Of a stretch of 64,000 bases of DNA, positions 41,780 to 51,472 are shown piece by piece. The number at the start of each line of letters is the position of its first letter. The stretch's first letter is position 1. The notes under the pieces were generated by a model that was given only the letters and a program-made list of their open reading frames with translations, had not been told where the DNA came from and did not search any database. Source of the stretch: CAJXII01 sp965242915 (GTDB lineage: Bacteria; Campylobacterota; Campylobacteria; Campylobacterales; Arcobacteraceae); NCBI GenBank assembly GCA_965242915.1, contig CBDETN010000024.1, forward strand, positions 62,001 through 126,000. The letters are read 5' to 3'. A program made the position numbers and the translations under genes.

Positions 41780-42778
41780 ATGCAAAGTAATATATTAATA
41801 TACACAAATAAAAATGGTGATATAAAAGTTGATGTAAAACTTGAAGATAAAAATATATGGTTGAGTCAAAAACAGATGGCAAATATTTTTGGAAAAAGTA
41901 TTAAAACTGTTAGTGAGCATATTTCTAATATCTTTAAAGAAGAGGAATTAGAAGAAAGTTCAGTTATCCGGAATTTCCGGATAACTGCCAATGATGGCAA
42001 AAATTACAATGTAAATTTTTACAATCTTGATTTAATCATAGCAGTAGGATTTAGAGTAAAATCACTACAAGGTACACAGTTTAGAATATGGGCAACTAAA
42101 AAATTAAATGAGTATATCACAAAAGGTTTTGTTCTAAATGATGAGAGATTTAAAAGTGGTGATTCTATGGTTTATTTTGGTGAGTTACAAGATAGACTTA
42201 GGGAGATACGAATATCAGAGAGATTTTTTTATCAAAAAATTAAAGATATTTATACTACAAGTATTGATTATAATCCAAAAGATGAACAAACAATTAAGTT
42301 TTTTAAAATTATTCAAAATAAACTACTTTGGGCTATCTCTTCACAAACAGCATCTGAATTAGTACATAGTAGAGTAAGTAGTAAGCTACCGCTTTTAGGC
42401 ATGCAATCATTTGATAAAAACAATACTAAATCAATTACAAAAAGAGATGTAAATATTGCTAAAAATTATTTAAATGAAGATGAGATAAAATTATTAGGTT
42501 TATTAACAGAACAATATTTAGCATTTGCAGAAACGATGGCACAACAACAAACACCAATGTATATGAAAGATTGGATACAGCGACTTGATAGTATTATAAG
42601 TTTAAATGGAAGAGAACTGCTTGATAATGCAGGTAAAATAAGTCGTGAAGCAGCAGATGAGAAATCATATTTTGAATATAATAAATATAAAAAAGAGATA
42701 CTATTTAATCAAAATAAAGAGAATTTAAAAGAACTAGAAGAAGATATGAAAAGCCTAATAGAAAATGCAAAACATTAG
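41780..42778 (+). CDS. rhuM: RhuM-family protein
   Basis: The N-terminus has WLSQKQMANIFGKSIKTVSEHI (helix-turn-helix-like), followed by VIRNFRITANDGK, VGFRVKSLQGTQFRIWATK and YITKGFVLNDERFK, the hallmark order of RhuM proteins. Function is not well established; members occur in islands. The start at 41780 removes seven residues that would overlap the DUF1016 fragment and has GAAGGA upstream. The last 14 bp overlap the cobQ start, so the island feeds transcription straight into cobQ. Confidence 0.85.
   Translation: MQSNILIYTNKNGDIKVDVKLEDKNIWLSQKQMANIFGKSIKTVSEHISNIFKEEELEESSVIRNFRITANDGKNYNVNFYNLDLIIAVGFRVKSLQGTQFRIWATKKLNEYITKGFVLNDERFKSGDSMVYFGELQDRLREIRISERFFYQKIKDIYTTSIDYNPKDEQTIKFFKIIQNKLLWAISSQTASELVHSRVSSKLPLLGMQSFDKNNTKSITKRDVNIAKNYLNEDEIKLLGLLTEQYLAFAETMAQQQTPMYMKDWIQRLDSIISLNGRELLDNAGKISREAADEKSYFEYNKYKKEILFNQNKENLKELEEDMKSLIENAKH
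41963..41985. repeat. Perfect 23-bp palindrome inside rhuM
   Basis: Arms GTTATCCGGAA and TTCCGGATAAC around a single T, in the codons for the conserved VIRNFRIT segment. Symmetry is exact over 11 bp per arm. It may follow from conserved amino acids, or be a protein-binding or RNA hairpin site. Confidence 0.6.
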
Positions 42779-44081
42779 TATATTCGGAACAAGCAGTGAT
42801 GCAGGTAAATCAACGATTACATTTGTAATTGCTAAAATTTTACAAGATATGGGGATAAGTGTAGTTCCATTTAAAGCTCAAAATGTTTCTAATAATTCGC
42901 ATGTTTGTGATGATGGAAGTGAGATAGCAATTGCACAGTATTTTCAGGCTGAAGTTTTATGGGTTGAGACCTCTTATCATCTAAATCCTATTTTACTAAA
43001 GTCAGGTCGTGGCAGTTCTGCATCTTTAATTGTTGAGGGAAAAGTAGTGGAGGATAAAGATGTACGAGAGTATTATCGTGATCTAGACTACCTTAAACCA
43101 GCGGTTGACAGGTGTTTTAAGTATCTTGATGAAAAGTATGACTGTGTAGTTTGTGAGGGTGCTGGAAGTCCCGTGGAGCTTAATTTGATGGATAAGGATT
43201 TATCAAATATTTATATTGCCGATACTTTTAATACCAAAATTATTTTAGTTGCAGATATTCAAAAAGGCGGAGTTTTTGCTTCTATTTGGGGTGTTTATAA
43301 TCTACTCCCTGAAAAATTAAGAGAAAATATTATTGGTGTGATTGTTAATAAGTTTCAAGGGGACATGAGTTTATTTGACGAGGGTGTGAGGATAATTGAA
43401 GAAGAATTTAAAATACCCGTACTTGGAGTTTTGCCATATATACCTTTTAATTTAGGTTTTGAAGATAGCGAAAGTTTAAAAAATTTTACTCAAAACTGCA
43501 CAAATTCTAAAAAGAAAATTGCAATTATCTCCTATCCTACAATGAGTAATTATAATGATTTTGAGCCTTTAATCGCTGATGATGAAGTTTGTGTAGAGTT
43601 TGTAAGTTCAAATATATCTTTAGATAAATTTGATTTGATAATCTTACCAGGCAGTAAACTTGTGATTAAAGATTTGATTTGGTTAAAAGAAACTGGTTTA
43701 TTTGAACAGTTAAAACAAACAAAACAAGATATTTTTGGTATTTGCGGCGGTTATCAGATGATGTTTGAAAATATTATTGATGATTTATGTATCGAAACTC
43801 TAACACCTACAAAAATAGAAGCTTTAGGATTTATAGATGATGATATTATTTTTCAAAAAGAAAAGATATTAAAAAAAGATGGTGAATTATTTGAGATACA
43901 TCATGGAGTAAGTAAAAAGTATCCTTTGGAATTTACACACAATAATATAAAAGGTACCTTTAGTCATGGTATTTTTAATGATAAAAAATTTAATATTCAT
44001 AAGAAAAAAACAATTGATGAGTTTGTAGCAATTATGAAAGAAAAGTTAGATGTAAAAAGGATATTAAAAAGTGTATCTTGA
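42765..44081 (+). CDS. cobQ: Cobyric acid synthase
   Basis: A 438-aa protein with a dethiobiotin-synthetase-like N-terminal domain (ISIFGTSSDAGKSTI P-loop; FKAQNVSNNSHVCDDGSEIA) and a class I glutamine amidotransferase-like C-terminal domain with IFGICGGYQMMF (nucleophile Cys) and a late SHGIF motif. It amidates adenosylcobyrinic acid a,c-diamide at four positions. The length is slightly short for CobQ (~480-500). Its start lies inside the end of rhuM. Confidence 0.94.
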   Translation: MQNISIFGTSSDAGKSTITFVIAKILQDMGISVVPFKAQNVSNNSHVCDDGSEIAIAQYFQAEVLWVETSYHLNPILLKSGRGSSASLIVEGKVVEDKDVREYYRDLDYLKPAVDRCFKYLDEKYDCVVCEGAGSPVELNLMDKDLSNIYIADTFNTKIILVADIQKGGVFASIWGVYNLLPEKLRENIIGVIVNKFQGDMSLFDEGVRIIEEEFKIPVLGVLPYIPFNLGFEDSESLKNFTQNCTNSKKKIAIISYPTMSNYNDFEPLIADDEVCVEFVSSNISLDKFDLIILPGSKLVIKDLIWLKETGLFEQLKQTKQDIFGICGGYQMMFENIIDDLCIETLTPTKIEALGFIDDDIIFQKEKILKKDGELFEIHHGVSKKYPLEFTHNNIKGTFSHGIFNDKKFNIHKKKTIDEFVAIMKEKLDVKRILKSVS

Positions 44082-44934
44082 GATAACTTTAATAGCTTTT
44101 ATCATTGATAGAATCCTCGGAGAGTTTAAATTTATAAGGCATCCAGTAGTTTTAATGGGTAATTTTATAAAATGGTTTGAAAATAAGTTTTATAAAGATA
44201 ATATAATATCAGGTATGTTTTTAACAATATCATTATTGCTGATTACCTTCTTTGTTTGCTATGTCTTAGATAATATTTTACCTTTTTGGGCACAAGCTAT
44301 TATAGCTTCTACAGCCATTGCATCCAATATGCTTTATAATAGTGTAAAAGATATTATTTCAAATCCGTCAGCGATAAAATACTTAGTTAGTCGAGATACT
44401 AAAGAGTTATCCGCAAGTGATATAAATAAAGCTGCTATAGAGACTTACGGAGAAAATTTAAGTGACGGTGTCGTTGCACCTATATTTTATCTTTTGCTTT
44501 TTGGACTTTATGGAGCTTTTATTTATAAAGCAATTAATACACTTGATTCAATGGTTGGATATAGAGATGAAAAATATGAAAATTTTGGAAAATTCAGTGC
44601 CAAACTAGATGATGTTGTAAATTTTATACCATCAAGAATAACAGCATTTTTAATTAGTTTTTTAATGTTAAGTACAAAAGCATATAAGAATATCTTCAAA
44701 TATGGAAAACTTCATGATAGCCCAAATGCAGGTTATCCAATATCTGCTATGGCTGGGGTCTGTGATGTCAGCCTTGGTGGAGATACTTCATATTTTGGAA
44801 AAGTAAAATCAAAGCCCTACTTTGGAGATGGTACTAAAGAGATAACTATACAGCATATAAACAAAGCATTAGAATTTCAGATAAGATTGGATATATTTGT
44901 AATTATAGTTTTAGGAAGTTTATATGTCTTATAA
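44071..44934 (+). CDS. cbiB: Adenosylcobinamide-phosphate synthase
   Basis: A 287-aa membrane protein (CbiB/CobD type). Motifs are FIIDRILGEFKFIRHPVVLMG, RDTKELSASDINKAAIETYGENLSDGVVAP, KAINTLDSMVGYRDEKYENFG and SPNAGYPISAMAGV. It attaches the aminopropanol phosphate made with the CobC-like enzyme to cobyric acid. It overlaps cobQ by 11 bp and the next gene by 11 bp. Confidence 0.94.
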   Translation: MYLEITLIAFIIDRILGEFKFIRHPVVLMGNFIKWFENKFYKDNIISGMFLTISLLLITFFVCYVLDNILPFWAQAIIASTAIASNMLYNSVKDIISNPSAIKYLVSRDTKELSASDINKAAIETYGENLSDGVVAPIFYLLLFGLYGAFIYKAINTLDSMVGYRDEKYENFGKFSAKLDDVVNFIPSRITAFLISFLMLSTKAYKNIFKYGKLHDSPNAGYPISAMAGVCDVSLGGDTSYFGKVKSKPYFGDGTKEITIQHINKALEFQIRLDIFVIIVLGSLYVL

Positions 44935-45313
44935 AAGTTGGTTTGAAAATCATGCACAAAAGCATCAAGATATTATTGATAAACTTCAAGATTTAAGTGA
45001 TGATGAGATAATTGAATATTTCAGATATGAAAATATGGTACTTCAAGAGCCAGATTTTTGTCCACTTTATAAAGATAATAAAAAATGCCATGATATGAAA
45101 GATTTAAATTGTTATCTTTGCGGTTGTTCAAATTTTAGATTAACCAATACAAAAAGCTATTGTAGTATTAATTCTAAATATGGTGGAACTATTGAGGGTA
45201 AAGATGGTTTTATCCATCAGAATTGCTCAGCTTGTACCATACCACATAAAGAAAGTTTTATAAAGAAGAATTTTAATAGAAGTTGGAAAACAATGATGAG
45301 AGATGTAATATGA
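44924..45313 (+). CDS. Cysteine-rich small-domain protein
   Basis: A 129-aa protein with nine cysteines mostly in the C-terminal two thirds, including CPLYKDNKKCH and CYLCGCSNFR, the pattern of the Cys_rich_small domain that often accompanies cobalamin genes. Probably binds metal. Role in the pathway unknown. Overlaps on both sides place it in the operon. Confidence 0.75.
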   Translation: MSYKSWFENHAQKHQDIIDKLQDLSDDEIIEYFRYENMVLQEPDFCPLYKDNKKCHDMKDLNCYLCGCSNFRLTNTKSYCSINSKYGGTIEGKDGFIHQNCSACTIPHKESFIKKNFNRSWKTMMRDVI

Positions 45314-46083
45314 TGAAATTCCGCAGGCACGAGGACAAAAATATTTATTTAGGTTTTAAATTTGCACTTAGCTATTTTACTCTTTTACCTGTAAATTTTA
45401 AAGAAACTGATGATTTGTCAAAAGCTGCTGTTATTAAGTCAATGTTGTTTTTTTTACCATTTGTTGGATTAGTTCTTGGTATTTTAACAATTGCACTTTT
45501 AAATCTAACTTCAAACTTAACTTGGCTGGGTTTAATTATAAGTGCTGTTTTTTATATGGTACTTTATGGATTTTTACATACAGAAGCCGTCATAGATGTA
45601 TCAGATGCCTTATTTGCAAAGCATAGTGGAAAAGATGCTTATCAAATAATAAAAGAGCCTACTGTTGGAGCTATGGGATTATTATTTGGAGTTTCGTTTA
45701 TAATTTTAAAAATTGCTGTTTTAGTTTATGCGTTCGAATTAAATTTATATATGCAGTTTATAGCTGTTATTATGTTTAGCCGCTTTGCTTTACTTTTAAA
45801 TATAAAACTATTTGATGCTCATGAAGGTTCAAAGTTTATTCATCTTCTTAAAGATAATATTTCATTTTTATTTTTAACTGCCGCCTTTATTTTATATGGC
45901 TTAATTGGATTTAGTTTAATTTCATATCAAATAATTTTAGTGCTGTTTACAGTTATTTTAGTTTCATTTTCAGTGGTAAAAGTTTTAAAAGAAAAGCTGG
46001 GCTTTGTAAATGGAGATATTCTAGGCACAAGCCTAGAAATATCAGAGTTAATAGGATTATTTATTGTGATTATTTGTTTTTGA
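45310..46083 (+). CDS. cobS: Adenosylcobinamide-GDP ribazoletransferase
   Basis: A polytopic membrane protein of the CobS/CobV family with the N-terminal FALSYFTLLPV segment, the DALFAKHSGKDAYQIIKEP loop with EPTVGAMG, and NGDILGTSLEISELIGL at the end. It joins GDP-cobinamide and alpha-ribazole in the last assembly step. The ATG at 45310 overlaps the upstream stop (ATGA); the longer frame from a TTG at 45283 is less likely. It converges with dut, overlapping 14 bp. Confidence 0.92.
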   Translation: MMKFRRHEDKNIYLGFKFALSYFTLLPVNFKETDDLSKAAVIKSMLFFLPFVGLVLGILTIALLNLTSNLTWLGLIISAVFYMVLYGFLHTEAVIDVSDALFAKHSGKDAYQIIKEPTVGAMGLLFGVSFIILKIAVLVYAFELNLYMQFIAVIMFSRFALLLNIKLFDAHEGSKFIHLLKDNISFLFLTAAFILYGLIGFSLISYQIILVLFTVILVSFSVVKVLKEKLGFVNGDILGTSLEISELIGLFIVIICF

Positions 46084-46855
46084 TATTAGAATATGTCTCT
46101 TGAAGTTTGTCATAAACAAAGTCAAATGTTATATCATCAAGTTGTTCTAAAACTGACATCATCACAATATTATCCTCTTTCCCATCCCAAACTTTTATAT
46201 AATGTCCCTCTTTGTAGCCATTGTCTTGTCTAAATTTATTTAAACAATTTTTACCGATATAAATTTTTTGAAGCCAAGTAAACTCGAGACCAGATATTTT
46301 ACAACATCTAAAAAATTGATCAATAAATCTTTCAACGCCGCTAAATGCAGGCATATTTCCAGTTTCAATAGCAAGTGAAATATAAGAAAGTTTTTCTGAT
46401 TCAGTAACCATAAGTTTTACATCTATTTCTTCTATATCTACAGCTTCATATATACAATGCGTATTTACTAAAGATACAGCTTTTGGTACATTTGTTTCTT
46501 GTAAAATATAGCTCATTAAAAAATGCCAAATATCAACTAATTCAATATGAATATTTTCCATATCTGATTTTGCTTCTATATTTTTCCAGTGCTTCCAAGG
46601 TGTTGAATCTATAAGTTCAGCTACTTCCATATGGATACATCTAAGCCAATTTATCTCTTTTCCAAATTTATTAATACCAAGTTCCCAATTTGCACCATTT
46701 GTATTATCATTTAGTTGTTTTTGCAGTAAAAACATCTCTTCTAGTTTTGCAGGGAAACTTGATGATTTTTCAAGTAATTGTGCTAAAGGTAAACACTCTT
46801 CAACTAATATATCTAAGCTTGTTTCTTTGTCTTGTAATTCATTATTTTGTAACAA
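46070..46855 (-). CDS. dut: Dimeric dUTP diphosphatase
   Basis: A 261-aa all-alpha protein of the dimeric dUTPase/MazG superfamily found in Campylobacter: EINWLRCIHMEVAELIDSTPWKHWK and ENIHIELVDIWHFLMSYIL carry the ExxE...ExxD metal-binding pattern. It hydrolyses dUTP to dUMP. The region upstream (46856-46972) has a GGTTGA-TCTG-TCAACC hairpin (46952-46967) and borders the IS element. Confidence 0.92.
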   Translation of the reverse strand: MLQNNELQDKETSLDILVEECLPLAQLLEKSSSFPAKLEEMFLLQKQLNDNTNGANWELGINKFGKEINWLRCIHMEVAELIDSTPWKHWKNIEAKSDMENIHIELVDIWHFLMSYILQETNVPKAVSLVNTHCIYEAVDIEEIDVKLMVTESEKLSYISLAIETGNMPAFSGVERFIDQFFRCCKISGLEFTWLQKIYIGKNCLNKFRQDNGYKEGHYIKVWDGKEDNIVMMSVLEQLDDITFDFVYDKLQETYSNIKNK

Positions 46856-46993
46856 TTTATAATCCTTGTAATTTAAGACTTATCATATCAAAATATAGCC
46901 AATTATCGACTTAATAAAAAATATGGGCGCCTAAAAACTTAATCTAACTTAGGTTGATCTGTCAACCCTATATCATACTAAGAACTATAAATT

Positions 46994-47842
46994 CTAAGCA
47001 ACCATTTCATTTTGTAACATTAACTCTTCAAACTCAACTGGTGAATAATTATTATTTGCACTATGCATTCTTTGTCTATTGTAATATACTTCTATATATT
47101 CAAATATAGATTGATTAGCTTTTGATTTAGTTTCATAAATCTCATGCTGAGTAAGTTCAGTTTTTAATGTATGGAAAAAACTTTCAGCAACTGCATTATC
47201 CCAACAATTACCTTTTCTACTCATACTTTGTATAATTCCATTTTCTTCTAATAAATCTTTATGAGAGTAAGATGCATACTGACTACCTCTATCTGTATGC
47301 CATATTAAACCTTTTGGTGGATTTCTATTTTTTAATGCCATAATGAGGGCATCATTAACTAAATCTACTTTCATAGTATCATCCATTGACCAACCAACAA
47401 CTCTTCTTGAATATAAATCTATTACAGTTGCAAGATATAGCCATCCTTCTGATGTTGGAATATATGTTATATCTCCCACATATTTTTCATCAGGGGCTGA
47501 AGCATAAAAATCTCTATTTAAAATATTAGGTGCTACAGGTAAATTATGATTTGAATCTGTTGTATTAACTTTAAACCTTTTCTTTTTATTTGCTACAAGA
47601 TTTAAATCTTTCATAATATTTCCAATTCGTCTTCTTGAAACAATAAGCCCATATAATCGCTCTAGTTTATCTTTTAGCCGTCTTGTACCATATTTGCATC
47701 TACTTTGAATAAATATAATCTCTATTAACTCATTAAGTTTATCATCTACTGTTTTAACTATACATCCATTATTAATCCAATGATAATAACTTGAAATATC
47801 TACTTTTAATATTTTGCACATTAGATTTTTATTGAAGTTCAT
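46994..47842 (-). CDS. IS3-family transposase OrfB
   Basis: A 282-aa DDE integrase-type transposase. Motifs are YVGDITYIPTSEGWLYLATV (first Asp), LIWHTDRGSQYAS (second Asp) and GNCWDNAVAESFFHTLK (Glu). Preceded by an HTH_21-type segment (RCKYGTRRLKDKLE). The orfB frame remains open upstream of its ATG back into the end of orfA, compatible with the -1 frameshift that IS3 elements use to make OrfAB. Apparently intact. Confidence 0.93.
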   Translation of the reverse strand: MNFNKNLMCKILKVDISSYYHWINNGCIVKTVDDKLNELIEIIFIQSRCKYGTRRLKDKLERLYGLIVSRRRIGNIMKDLNLVANKKKRFKVNTTDSNHNLPVAPNILNRDFYASAPDEKYVGDITYIPTSEGWLYLATVIDLYSRRVVGWSMDDTMKVDLVNDALIMALKNRNPPKGLIWHTDRGSQYASYSHKDLLEENGIIQSMSRKGNCWDNAVAESFFHTLKTELTQHEIYETKSKANQSIFEYIEVYYNRQRMHSANNNYSPVEFEELMLQNEMVA

Positions 47843-47868
47843 TTTATTATCTTTTATCCAGGTATACT

Positions 47869-48183
47869 TTATTGAACTTCTTTCGCAAAGTATTCTGCTG
47901 CTTTTTTTAATATATCACGCTCCTGCCTAAGTAGTTTAGTTTCTCTTCTTAGCCTTTTATTCTCTTGTTCTAAAGTTTCTTTGGGAGTTTTGACTATAGA
48001 TTTAGTTAAATCTTGATTGGCCTTTTTATATTCATTCATCCAATTATAAATTGTCTTAGGATTTACATCTAAATCTTTAGCAATTTTTAGAACTAAATCA
48101 CCATTATTTAAAACCAACTGTATTGTTGAATCTCTAAACTCTCTTGTATATTGACTATTTTTCATATTTTCTACTTTCTTCAT
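47869..48183 (-). CDS. IS3-family OrfA
   Basis: A 104-aa protein with an N-terminal helix-turn-helix (YTREFRDSTIQLVL; NPKTIYNWMNEYKKANQD) and a leucine-zipper-like coiled coil (LEQENKRLRRETKLLRQERD) ending AAEYFAKEVQ. It binds the IS ends and is fused to OrfB by frameshifting. An alternative start lies 6 codons downstream. Confidence 0.9.
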   Translation of the reverse strand: MKKVENMKNSQYTREFRDSTIQLVLNNGDLVLKIAKDLDVNPKTIYNWMNEYKKANQDLTKSIVKTPKETLEQENKRLRRETKLLRQERDILKKAAEYFAKEVQ

Positions 48184-48214
48184 ACTTTTATTTTAACTTA
48201 GATTTATTTAAGTT

Positions 48215-50401
48215 CTAAGTATGAATTAGTGTAGCCAGATCACTACCTAATGGTATGGAATTTTCAAAAGATTTATTCCATAAAGATATTAAACTATCAG
48301 AAAATAAAAATTTACTATTTGGTATATTTTTAAATTCATTTTGTTTTAGATTAAATTTATAGGGAGAATTAAATATTTTAGCATTATCGCTAGATAATAA
48401 CTCTGTTATTTTTATTCTTTCTTTACCTAAAATAAAAATTGAAGAACCACCTGTATCTGCATCTTCAAAAACTTCATAGTTTAAATTATATAAGCTATGT
48501 ATTGAATAGTTATCAATTAAAAGTTCTCTAAATTTTGCATAATAATAATTTGTATAAATTGTATTTGGAACAATAAAAGACAATAAACCTTTTTTGGAAA
48601 TTAATCCTAATGACATTTCAATAAAAATCAAATATGAACTGACTTTATACACGGAAGATAATGGAAATTTAGTTTTATAATATTCAATATCTTTACTTTC
48701 AAAATCTTGTTTTTTTCCTAATGCAAATGTAATATACGGAGGATTCCCAATAACAACATCAAATCCACCATTTTCAAAAACTTCAGGAAATTCATCTTCC
48801 CAAACAAAAGCATTATCAACAACACTTTTATCATCTATCAAACTATTTCCACATTTAATTTTATCAGCTAACTTAGTAAGTTCCCTACCTTTAACAGCAG
48901 TTCTCAACCACAATGACAACTTAGCTATCTCAACAGCATCTTCATTTATATCTACACCATAAAGATTGTTTTCCAATACAGACTTTTCAACTTCATAACT
49001 AACAAACAAATCCACCATCAAAGCCAAATCATTTTGCAATCTTTTATGCTCTTTGATTAGAAAATCCAAAGCTTGATTTAAAAAAGCTCCACTACCACAA
49101 GCAGGGTCTAAAATCTTCAAATTCAATATCCAATCTTTATAAACTTCTAAATTCTCTTTTATAGCCAATTCAGTTTTATTTAGTTTCTTTAGATTTTTAG
49201 GTGCTTTTATATCTTCAAGTTTTAATTCAATTCTTTTATCACTACAAAGCTTACCAAGAGTATTATCAACTATATATTTTGTGATATATTCAGGTGTATA
49301 AAATACACCATCTTTTTTTCTTTTAGATTTCTTTATATCAAAATCTTCATTGTTTATCGTTGCATTTAACTCTTCTAAGTCAGTTAAACTTTGCTCAAAT
49401 ATATGACCTAATATATTTACACCAATCTCACTATCAAAATCATAATTACTTAACTTCTGTGCTTCCATATCTAAAATATGGTCATCAAGTATCAAACTAT
49501 CTAGCACTTCATCACAAGCAAATAGTCCGCCATTGTATTTTGGTATGTTTAATCTTTCATTACCTTTGTTTATAGCATCAAAATAAAGCTTATAATAGTC
49601 ATACATACTTCTATCACCAAAACCATCATTTTGATGACGGGTGCGAATTTCATTTATAGTGTTTGGAGTTAATAAGCCTCTATCTTCTGCGAACAATATG
49701 AAGATAATCCTATCACATAACTTTTGAGTAAGTCTAAGAAGTAGTGCTTTGTCTGTGTCAGTATTGTTTAAACTTAGGTTTTCAAATATATGAGTTCTAA
49801 AAGTGCTAAAGTCTTTGTATAGTTGTTTTGAAATCTCTTGTTCAAAGTTAGCTGTTTTTTCTTTTAGTTTTAAAGGTATATCATCTTTGATACTCTCATA
49901 AGACAATATCAAATGAAGTTTTTTAAACTCATCATAATCTAAGCTAAAAAGATTAAACTTTTCATAAGCAGTTTTTTTATCAAAATAAAATCTCAACTCA
50001 TCAAAATTTGAAATGATAACATACTTAGCAAATGAATGAGATACCAAATATCCAAAAGCTTGGTTTTCTACTTTATCAAGATTTTTAGTATCTTGTGCTT
50101 TTAGTTCAACTATACCTACAATTTTATCATCTACATAGATAACACCATCAGCTTTTTTACCATCAGTTTCATTCTTTTTTTCTCGTTCAAGGTTAAAGTT
50201 AGATGGGTTTGTAGTCTTTAGAGTGTATCCTAAACAGTTTTCAAAAATATCTGACAAAAAACCATCTTGATAAACTTCTTCTTTGAAGCCTTTGATAGCA
50301 TCAACTTTAGATAAATAATCTTGATACTTAGCCCATCTTAGAGCAATCTGACTTTCATCTTGTCTTTTGGAAAATTCTTTTAAAACTGATTTTTGAAACA
50401 T
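48215..50401 (-). pseudogene. Type IIG restriction-modification protein truncated by the IS
   Basis: 728 codons remain. The N-terminal PD-(D/E)xK-like nuclease has KADGVIYVDDKIVGIVELKA; a helical linker follows, then an N6-adenine methyltransferase with motif I LDPACGSGAFLNQAL and catalytic NPPYITF. The target-recognition domain is incomplete: the last native codons run into the IS end at 48224, which supplies the terminal HT and the TAG stop. Relatives are usually 900-1100 aa. The ATG directly follows the pyrD stop (TAGATG), so it sits at the end of the pyrD operon. Likely non-functional or altered in specificity. Confidence 0.85.
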
Positions 50402-51460
50402 CTACTTAAAGTCTGCTCCAACGGCTTGACTTATGTGTGTATATCCATCTGCTTTAAGTAATTCAATTAATCCCTCGTTGATATTCTTACACATACTAGG
50501 ACCTTTGAAAATAAATCCTGAAAGTATTTGTATTAAACTTGCCCCTGCTTTAATTCTTCTATAAGCATCTTTTGCATCACTAATTCCACCTACGCTTATC
50601 AAAGTTGTTTTATCGTGTAATTCTCTTCCAATTTCTTTAAATAAACTATAAGCTTTATCGCTTAAAACAGCACCACTAATTCCACCAAAATCTTTTGGAT
50701 TTGGTAAAAGTGAATAGTCTTGTGTAGTATTTGAAGCAATTATCCCATCAGCACCGCTATCAATAGCAGTTTGACAAAGTGTAATTGCAGTTTCACTAGA
50801 CATATCAGGAGCAATTTTTAATAAAATTGGTTTATCTGTAATGCTTTTTGCCAATCCAAAAACTGATTTAATAAATTCTTCATTTTGCAAATCTCTTAAA
50901 TTTGGTGTATTTGGACTAGAGATATTTACAGCTAAATAATCACTGATATTTGCAAACCCTCTTATTAAAGTTTCATAGTCATTTATAGCATCTTTTTCAC
51001 TTGTAAGTTTATTTTTACCAATACTAGCTCCAATCGGGATAGAAAATGGATATACTTTTTTTAAGTTTCCAATTACCTCGTGAGCTCCATGATTATTAAA
51101 TCCCATTGCATTTTGAATTGATTCTTGTTCAGGAAATCTGAAAAGTCTGGGTTTAGGGTTACCTGCTTGAGGTTTTGGTGTCATAGTTCCTATTTCAGTA
51201 TATCCAAATCCCATAGCCGGCATAGCTTTTATCATAGTTGCATTTTTATCAAATCCAGCACCAAGTCCTATTGGATTATAGAATTTAACACCGAATACTT
51301 CTTGAGTCAGCATTTCATGGTTTATAAAGTTTCTTTCAACCATATAGTTATTAATAAATCTACAATATGGTAAAGCTCTTAACCCATACTCTGCAATAGT
51401 ATGAGCAGTTTCCGGCTCAAAATTAAACATTATTTTTTTTATAGTTTCGTAATTAAACAT
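50402..51460 (-). CDS. pyrD: Dihydroorotate dehydrogenase (quinone), class 2
   Basis: A 352-aa protein with an N-terminal membrane-associating helical segment (FNFEPETAHTIAEYGLRAL) and FMN-barrel motifs GLGAGFDKNA, EIGTMTPKPQAGNPKPRLFR, VNISSPNTPNLR and LISVGGISDAKDAYRRIKAG. It oxidises dihydroorotate to orotate with quinone as acceptor. 12 bp after the msbA-like gene. Confidence 0.97.
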   Translation of the reverse strand: MFNYETIKKIMFNFEPETAHTIAEYGLRALPYCRFINNYMVERNFINHEMLTQEVFGVKFYNPIGLGAGFDKNATMIKAMPAMGFGYTEIGTMTPKPQAGNPKPRLFRFPEQESIQNAMGFNNHGAHEVIGNLKKVYPFSIPIGASIGKNKLTSEKDAINDYETLIRGFANISDYLAVNISSPNTPNLRDLQNEEFIKSVFGLAKSITDKPILLKIAPDMSSETAITLCQTAIDSGADGIIASNTTQDYSLLPNPKDFGGISGAVLSDKAYSLFKEIGRELHDKTTLISVGGISDAKDAYRRIKAGASLIQILSGFIFKGPSMCKNINEGLIELLKADGYTHISQAVGADFK

Positions 51461-51472
51461 TAATTCCCTTTT

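Larger units (their letters stand above)
46973..48224 (-). mobile_element. IS3-family insertion sequence
   Basis: A 1252-bp element with imperfect terminal inverted repeats: TCATACTAAGAACT at 46973 and, on the other strand from 48224, TCATACTTAGAACT. It contains orfA and orfB. No target-site duplication is apparent (left flank ends CCTATA, right flank begins ATTAGT), and the flanks are unrelated genes, suggesting an adjacent deletion after insertion. Confidence 0.88.

Noticed and set aside
46952..46967. Hairpin GGTTGA-TCTG-TCAACC as a terminator or tRNA fragment
   Set aside because: No T-run follows on either strand and no tRNA arms could be completed around it; it sits upstream of dut, where a terminator is not expected.
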